A stretch of 22,005 nt of DNA, taken from positions 1 through 22,005 of the IMG/VR virus record IMGVR_UViG_3300046656_000043; one strand, written 5' to 3'. How positions within the stretch are numbered: position 1 is the stretch's first letter; every line of letters begins with the position of its first letter. Shown one piece after another: positions 14,186 through 19,448 of this stretch. The DNA is from a virus. The position numbers and the translations under genes were made by a program. The notes beneath the pieces were generated by a model. The model saw nothing but the letters and a program-made list of their open reading frames with translations. It was not told where the DNA came from and ran no database searches.

Positions 14186-14194
14186 GAGTCAGCC

Positions 14195-15985
14195 ATGGCG
14201 ATGGACACTTCCAACTATCGGAGCGTGGTCGAAGGCAAAGCCGGCGACTACTGGAACACGTCCAAAGATCAGATGGACTGGGCCAAGAAGGAGTTCGACG
14301 CCAACAAGGCGACCAGCGACAAGGTCGTCGGCCGCGCTCTCGACACCAGTTCCCGGTTCGGCGATCAGGCCACCAAGACCCTCGACGAGTACCAAGGCTA
14401 CGAGCCAGCGCGAAAAGAGCAACTCGACTTCGCCCGGAACTACACCACCAAAGATCGCATGGACGCCAACCGGGCGTCGGCGATCGCCGGGTCCAATCTG
14501 GCGTTCAACCGACAGGCCAAGAACGCGCAGGACAATCTGATGAGCTTCGGCGTCGACCCGTCGTCGGGTCGCTACGCGGGCCTCAGTAACGCGTTGGCGA
14601 CCAAGGCTGCGATGGGCGCGGCGTCGTCGGGCACCAAGTCCGACCGCGACACTGAGATGATGGGACAGCAGTACCTCGCCAACGCGATCAACACCGGCAA
14701 GCAGGTAGGCGACACAGGCATGGGCATGGCTGGCGTCGGCATGGCGGCGGGCAACCAAGCGGTCAACGCTGGCCTCGCCACGACGGCGTCGGGCGCCTCG
14801 ACGATGGGCACTGGCCTGCAGTGGGCCGGGCTGGGCAACGACATGCAGAAGGAGTCGCTGGCCGCGCAGACTGCCCAAGGCAAATACGACCTCGAGCAAC
14901 AGAAACTGGAGGAGGGCAAGTCGAGCGGCACCGGCGCGATGATCGGCGCCGGGCTGGGCATGCTGGGCGGCATCGCTGGGAACTTCATGATGCCGGGTAT
15001 CGGCGGCAGCATCGGCGGCTCGCTGGGCAAGATGGCTGGCGGCATGGCGACGTCCGGTATGAAGGGCGCTGCTTCGGGCGGCCTGATCGATCGCGAGAAT
15101 GGTACGACCGAGGGACAGGACGATAACTTCGGAGGTTACAGGCCGGGCAGCACGTTGAGCTTCCGCGCTGGCGGGCCGGTGCCGCCCTCCGACGAGGACG
15201 AGGAGCAGGATGGCGTCGTGCAGCCTCGCGAGATGTCCCCGCCGTCGGAAGGGCCCATGCAAGAGCCCGAGGATGAGCCGGATGTCCCTGAGTGGATGAG
15301 ACGTGGCGAGCCGTCGCCCGAGGCGCCTGACGTGCCGCGGTTCCAGCATGGCGGCACGATGGCTGGCGATCACAATGACATGACCGAGCACTACAACACC
15401 GAGCTGACGCCCGAGGAAGAAGGCGCGTATCAGTCGTGGGCGGCCAAGCACGGCCGCGAGCGCGACACCTACGACTACGATCTGCGTGGCGCGTGGAAGT
15501 ACGGCCTCGAGCCCGACGAGAACAACCACCTGCCCGACACGTTCAAGAAACCTAACCATCCGACGTTCAGCGACCAGAGCATCTACCATGGGCGCGACGG
15601 TCATCGTGGGGGGCGATGGGACCACGACGAGACGGGCAGCGAGACGCTGCAGCCCTACGATCGAAGATACGATCCACAAGGAGGCAAGTACGCCGAGGGC
15701 GGCGACGTAACCTCCGGAGTTGGTCAGAACCCCAACATGGTGCCGGCTGAGGCCTCGCCGTCGCGCGGCGCCAACACCGACGACGTGCACGCCATGGTGC
15801 AGGTCGGCGAATTCGTCATGCCCGAGGACGTCAGCCGGTGGTATGGTGAAAAGTATCTACAGGGTCTGATCGAGAAAGCGCGCAGGGATATGTCGCAGGC
15901 GACGGCCCAGCCCGAGTCGGCACCGATGCCGCAGGCCATGGCGGTCTCGCCTCCCGCGTTTCGATCGGAGGGAGCACGGGCATGA
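14195..15985 (+). CDS. Internal virion (ejection) protein 1
   Basis: This 596-residue protein has the typical ejection-protein layout. The N-terminal 240 residues are helical and Ala/Gln-rich, and contain LMSFGVDPSSGRYAGLSNAL, a motif I associate with these proteins. Residues about 247-287 (MIGAGLGMLGGIAGNFMMPG onward) form a Gly-zipper hydrophobic stretch suited to a membrane channel. An acidic Pro-rich linker follows. Residues about 405-492 hold YDYDLRGAWKYG then HLPDTFKKPNHPTFSDQSIY, a small domain I have seen in other phage proteins without known function. Near the C-terminus DDVHAMVQVGEFVMPEDVSR matches the 'tape-measure type' GEFV motif. RF/Y-x-x-GG motifs recur at three places. The ATG follows AGGAG merged with the previous stop. 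Palindrome copies 6 and 7 lie inside the coding sequence. Confidence 0.72.
   Translation: MAMDTSNYRSVVEGKAGDYWNTSKDQMDWAKKEFDANKATSDKVVGRALDTSSRFGDQATKTLDEYQGYEPARKEQLDFARNYTTKDRMDANRASAIAGSNLAFNRQAKNAQDNLMSFGVDPSSGRYAGLSNALATKAAMGAASSGTKSDRDTEMMGQQYLANAINTGKQVGDTGMGMAGVGMAAGNQAVNAGLATTASGASTMGTGLQWAGLGNDMQKESLAAQTAQGKYDLEQQKLEEGKSSGTGAMIGAGLGMLGGIAGNFMMPGIGGSIGGSLGKMAGGMATSGMKGAASGGLIDRENGTTEGQDDNFGGYRPGSTLSFRAGGPVPPSDEDEEQDGVVQPREMSPPSEGPMQEPEDEPDVPEWMRRGEPSPEAPDVPRFQHGGTMAGDHNDMTEHYNTELTPEEEGAYQSWAAKHGRERDTYDYDLRGAWKYGLEPDENNHLPDTFKKPNHPTFSDQSIYHGRDGHRGGRWDHDETGSETLQPYDRRYDPQGGKYAEGGDVTSGVGQNPNMVPAEASPSRGANTDDVHAMVQVGEFVMPEDVSRWYGEKYLQGLIEKARRDMSQATAQPESAPMPQAMAVSPPAFRSEGARA
15124..15138. 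repeat. Palindrome copy 6, inside ejection protein 1 gene
   Basis: The sequence is TAACTTCGGAGGTTA, read in frame as Asp-Asn-Phe-Gly-Gly-Tyr, so the TAA is not in the coding frame. Confidence 0.85.
15708..15722. repeat. Palindrome copy 7 (one mismatch), inside ejection protein 1 gene
   Basis: The sequence is TAACCTCCGGAGTTG, one base off the consensus at the last position, read in frame as Val-Thr-Ser-Gly-Val-Gly. The core CTCCGGAG is an 8-base perfect palindrome. Confidence 0.75.
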
Positions 15986-18342
15986 CCCTACGCAATGAAA
16001 TCTTCGAAGGCCTCGGTGCCGCCAAGGCGAGCATGGATCTCGTCAAGGGCGTGCGGGGCGACCCGCGCGACGATTACTATCGTGAGATCGCGAGGGCAGC
16101 CAAGCGGCGCAATCAGCAAGAAGACGCGATCGATCAACAAAACAAAGATCCTGTGACGGGAGCTTATCGCATCCCGCCGATCGCCGGGACTAACACTCCG
16201 GGCACGCCGACGACTGGCACGCCGATGCCGGGTATGTCTGGTGCTTACAGCGATCCAATTTTGAACCCGCCGGTTCGTCCGATGCCAGTGGGCCGCCGTG
16301 GTGGCCTGATACCTAGGTATCAGTACGGCGGATCGGTGCAGCGGTTTGAATACGGCGGCACTGCCGAGGACGATCAGAGCGAGGCCGATCTGGTCTTGCG
16401 CAGCATACTGGCGCGCGATCACGAGGAGATGGCGCGCAAGGGGCGCGGGCTCCGATCGATGTCGGGTGCGCCTGACACTGTGAACCGAGCTCTACTTCCC
16501 GAGCCGCCGCCACACGATGCCCAGCAACTCGAGGCTGACTTGCAGAGGGACGCTGCGCCGCGTCGCCGCGAGATCACTGGCAGGGTCAACCAACAGCTTG
16601 AGCAAAGTCCATCAGGTCGTTATCCGACCAGCCCACCCAGCGAGTTGGAGATCCCGACTAGCGCGGCAGGTTCTTGGTACGAACGAAATATCATGCGGCC
16701 TGTCTTGGGCAGCGATCGCGGAGACCCGCGTACCCAACAAGGGTTCGACGAGAAATGGCTGTCTGACATAGACGCTAAGATAGCTCAGGCCCGTGTTGGC
16801 GGCATGGAGTCGGTGACAGGCGAGGAACGTGAGCGCCGCAACGCTTTAGTAGCGGAGCTTGAGCGCGAGAAGGCGCTGGGTCGGCCGAGTGAGCGCATCA
16901 GTCAACGGGCCAAGGCGTTCGACGATGCCAATCCTCGCCCGGGTGCGCCTGACCGTACGCAGGAGCCAGCGCCACCACCTGTGCCGGCGCCTCAACCCAA
17001 ACCGGCTGCTGGTGCTGCACAGGCGGCTCAACCGGCCGTGCAAGCTCCTGCACCGCCTCCAGCGTCTACTGCCCCGCCCACGGCGTTGCGGCCAAACGCC
17101 GACATGCTCAACAAAATGATCCAGCCCGGTCCGTATGACACGGACATGCTGCCGTTCGACCGCACCCCGGCGCCTGAGCCGAAACCCCCGGCCCCGCCGC
17201 CGAACGCTCGAGGCGGCGACACGACTGGTCCGCCGACGACCGGCAACAGCGGCCCGAGCGGCACGTCGGCCTCGCCGGCGCCACCGGCTGGCGCCACCGA
17301 TCCCGCTGCGGCCAATCGTGCCCTGCCGCGTGAGCAGCGCACCACGGCGTTCGATCCCCGGTTCGAAACTGGTGCGGGCTACGTCGACGCCAGCGGTCGC
17401 GACATTCGTGCGATGGATACCGGTGCGCCGCCGCCTGCTGGTGGCGGTGGTGGTCGAGAGCAGGCTCTGGGTGCGCCTTCGTCCGGCATGACTGGTGGTC
17501 AGGCCGATCAGGGGCTGTCGAGCAACTCGGTCGCTGACGTTTCCAAGGTGGTTTCTGGTGCGCTTTCTTACGGTCGGTCGAGCGGTGGCGACGGATCGTT
17601 TGTCGGCCACAAGGCGATCTCGAAAGAAGCGTTCGATCAACTGATCGCGCAGAACAACCAAGGAGGTCGGCTGTCCGAGGGCAATGCGTGGCTTGCCGGT
17701 ATGACGCGTGCCTACCAGATGGCGCTGATGTTCGGCATGACCGATAAGGCCAACGCCATGGCCTACGGCATCATCCAGCAGGCCAACATGATCGCGTCGT
17801 CGTACGGCCACGCGGCCGTCGACGCGCTGCGTCGCGGCGATCTCGCTACCGCGGCTAAGTACACCGAGGGCGGGCTCGATCACATTCCCGACAGCATGAA
17901 CCACTCGGTGTCTGCAGACGGCCGTAACTGGGTCACGACCGACCCGCGCACCGGCAAGGTGACGGGGCAGATACCGATCGACGGGCGCTGGGTGCTCAAG
18001 GCGGCGCTCGGTCTTCAGAACGGCTCGCTGATGTGGCAGACGCTGCAGGCTTCCGCCGCACAACTCAGCAAGGACAAGGACCCGGTTGGCCGTCAGCTGC
18101 GTCACCAGCTGACCATCAAGCAGATGGAGATGCTCGACGAGCGGATGCGAAAGAGCAAGGCTGGCGGGACCAAGGGCGGCGTGTCGCCGCTCGCGGCCAG
18201 TACGTTGGATCTGGTTGGCGCCGGACCCTCGAGCCAGCAGACTGGCCGCGGCGATCAGCAGAGCCAAGCTGACCGTGACGAGGCGCTCGATATGCAACTC
18301 GCGTTCAGTAACCCCGGGGGTTACGACGAAAGAGAACAGTGA
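15982..18342 (+). CDS. Internal virion (ejection) protein 2
   Basis: This 786-residue protein starts at an ATG overlapping the previous stop by four bases (ATGA), with GGAGGGAG seven bases upstream. Residues about 111-127 carry two more RY/RF-x-x-GG motifs (PRYQYGGSV, QRFEYGGTA). Residues about 330-500 are a long Pro/Ala/Gly-rich linker that is probably disordered. The C-terminal 250 residues are helical: AYQMALMFGMTDKANAMAYG, then AAVDALRRGDLATAAKYTEG with HIPDSMNHSVS, a repeat-like helical pattern I recall from phage internal proteins. The tail end is Gln/Asp-rich. The neighbours suggest an inner-core protein delivered with DNA. An 18-base perfect palindrome (16306-16323) and palindrome copy 8 lie in the coding sequence. 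The 483-codon minus-strand frame opposite is a shadow. Confidence 0.66.
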   Translation: MTLRNEIFEGLGAAKASMDLVKGVRGDPRDDYYREIARAAKRRNQQEDAIDQQNKDPVTGAYRIPPIAGTNTPGTPTTGTPMPGMSGAYSDPILNPPVRPMPVGRRGGLIPRYQYGGSVQRFEYGGTAEDDQSEADLVLRSILARDHEEMARKGRGLRSMSGAPDTVNRALLPEPPPHDAQQLEADLQRDAAPRRREITGRVNQQLEQSPSGRYPTSPPSELEIPTSAAGSWYERNIMRPVLGSDRGDPRTQQGFDEKWLSDIDAKIAQARVGGMESVTGEERERRNALVAELEREKALGRPSERISQRAKAFDDANPRPGAPDRTQEPAPPPVPAPQPKPAAGAAQAAQPAVQAPAPPPASTAPPTALRPNADMLNKMIQPGPYDTDMLPFDRTPAPEPKPPAPPPNARGGDTTGPPTTGNSGPSGTSASPAPPAGATDPAAANRALPREQRTTAFDPRFETGAGYVDASGRDIRAMDTGAPPPAGGGGGREQALGAPSSGMTGGQADQGLSSNSVADVSKVVSGALSYGRSSGGDGSFVGHKAISKEAFDQLIAQNNQGGRLSEGNAWLAGMTRAYQMALMFGMTDKANAMAYGIIQQANMIASSYGHAAVDALRRGDLATAAKYTEGGLDHIPDSMNHSVSADGRNWVTTDPRTGKVTGQIPIDGRWVLKAALGLQNGSLMWQTLQASAAQLSKDKDPVGRQLRHQLTIKQMEMLDERMRKSKAGGTKGGVSPLAASTLDLVGAGPSSQQTGRGDQQSQADRDEALDMQLAFSNPGGYDEREQ
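16306..16323. repeat. 18-base perfect palindrome CTGATACCTAGGTATCAG
   Basis: A perfect self-complementary 18-mer inside the ejection protein 2 gene, coding for the Leu-Ile-Pro-Arg-Tyr part of the first RY-x-x-GG motif there. It is unrelated in sequence to the TAAC...GTTA family. Confidence 0.7.
18309..18323. repeat. Palindrome copy 8, end of ejection protein 2 gene
   Basis: The sequence is TAACCCCGGGGGTTA; flanking G and C make a 17-base palindrome with perfect 8-bp arms and one central base, the most symmetric copy. Read in frame as Ser-Asn-Pro-Gly-Gly-Tyr. It ends 18 bases before the next ATG. Confidence 0.88.
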
Positions 18343-19448
18343 TGGCTGACGAAGCGGCCCTCGACGTCAACGAATACCGGAGCTTCCTGCCAGCGTCAGG
18401 ACTAACTCGGCAAGAAGAACCTGTGCCCGAAACGCAGGTCGCCGAGACGCCACCGCAACAGGGCCCGGGCTACCGGCAATTTTTCGATCAGTCACAGGCC
18501 TTCACTCCGAGCGCGCCGCCACCTGCTCAGGCTCCGGCTGGACAGCCGCCTCCGGCGCAGCAGCAACAGCCAGCGATCGACCCCGCTGCTGAGGATGACA
18601 TCTCGCTGGGTCAGGCCGACGAGATCGAGAAAGAGCGACTGAAAATCCTGCGTTCGCACTCTGGTGCGTTCGAGGAGATCAAGCCGCCTTCTGATCATCC
18701 CGACCTGCCACGTCTCGCCAAGGCGCGTGAGAATTTGAGCGTGATCGCCCGGCAGTCGACGCCAGCCGAGTACCGGCTGGTAAAATCTGCCGTCGACAAG
18801 TTCGAGGCTAAAATTCAGAAGGAACGCGACGAGGCGCACAAGGCCGACATCCTCAATCGCAAGAAGGAAGCGTTCGAGACGAACTTGCGATACGAGAGCC
18901 CGGAGCGCCGCGATCAAACGGCGGCGGTGTCGACCAAGGCGCTCACGAATTTCATGACCGAGCGGCAAGATCGCCTGACCAAAGGCGACGACGTGTCGCG
19001 TAAGCAGGCCGACTGGACAAACAAAACTTCTCCCTTGTCGACCATGGTGATCGACGGCGACGCCACGAGGCTGCGCGATGCCGTGACTGCGCTGATGCTG
19101 CGCAACCCCGACCTGAGCGGTGAGGCGGCGGTGCGCTATGTCATGGCGATCGGCTCGCCGGTCGGGACGCAGCCGGACGGCAGGCCGGGTCGCGGCGCCA
19201 ACGGGCTCACTGGCGCCGGCGCTACCCGCTACGAGGTGGTCGGCCGGGCGGTCAACGACAGCTACCTGCTGCACATGCCGGACGGAAGAACGCTGGTGGT
19301 CGACCCGTTCAACTACAACAAGCTCAAGGAAGCGCGCATTGCTGGCGGTAAGGTCGGCCGCGGCCTGCAGACTGAGATGGACAAGCCCAAGGAACCCAGC
19401 TGGTTGGGCGAACAGTTTAAGAAGGTCATCCCGCGAGGCGGGTTCTGA
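18342..19448 (+). CDS. Internal virion-type protein 3, unknown
   Basis: ATG at 18342 overlaps the previous TGA by one base; a GTG one codon earlier is less likely. The 368-residue protein begins MADEAALDVNEYRSFLPASG, has a Pro/Gln-rich low-complexity stretch (about residues 50-85), then a long charged helical region (about 95-215) that may be a coiled coil. Near the C-terminus YLLHMPDGRTLVVDPFNYNK and a following ARIAGGKVG form a short beta-hairpin-like module. No membrane helix or enzyme motif is visible. It sits between large ejection-type proteins and would be co-translated with them (overlapping TGATG on both sides). The assignment is by context. Confidence 0.55.
   Translation: MADEAALDVNEYRSFLPASGLTRQEEPVPETQVAETPPQQGPGYRQFFDQSQAFTPSAPPPAQAPAGQPPPAQQQQPAIDPAAEDDISLGQADEIEKERLKILRSHSGAFEEIKPPSDHPDLPRLAKARENLSVIARQSTPAEYRLVKSAVDKFEAKIQKERDEAHKADILNRKKEAFETNLRYESPERRDQTAAVSTKALTNFMTERQDRLTKGDDVSRKQADWTNKTSPLSTMVIDGDATRLRDAVTALMLRNPDLSGEAAVRYVMAIGSPVGTQPDGRPGRGANGLTGAGATRYEVVGRAVNDSYLLHMPDGRTLVVDPFNYNKLKEARIAGGKVGRGLQTEMDKPKEPSWLGEQFKKVIPRGGF

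Noticed and set aside
14189-15790. Minus-strand 533-codon open frame
   Set aside because: It mirrors the ejection protein 1 gene; Arg/His/Ala/Leu-rich composition is typical of the antisense of GC-rich coding DNA, and no ribosome binding site or known motif is seen.
16846-18297. Minus-strand 483-codon open frame
   Set aside because: Antisense shadow of ejection protein 2, Arg-rich and without any family signature.
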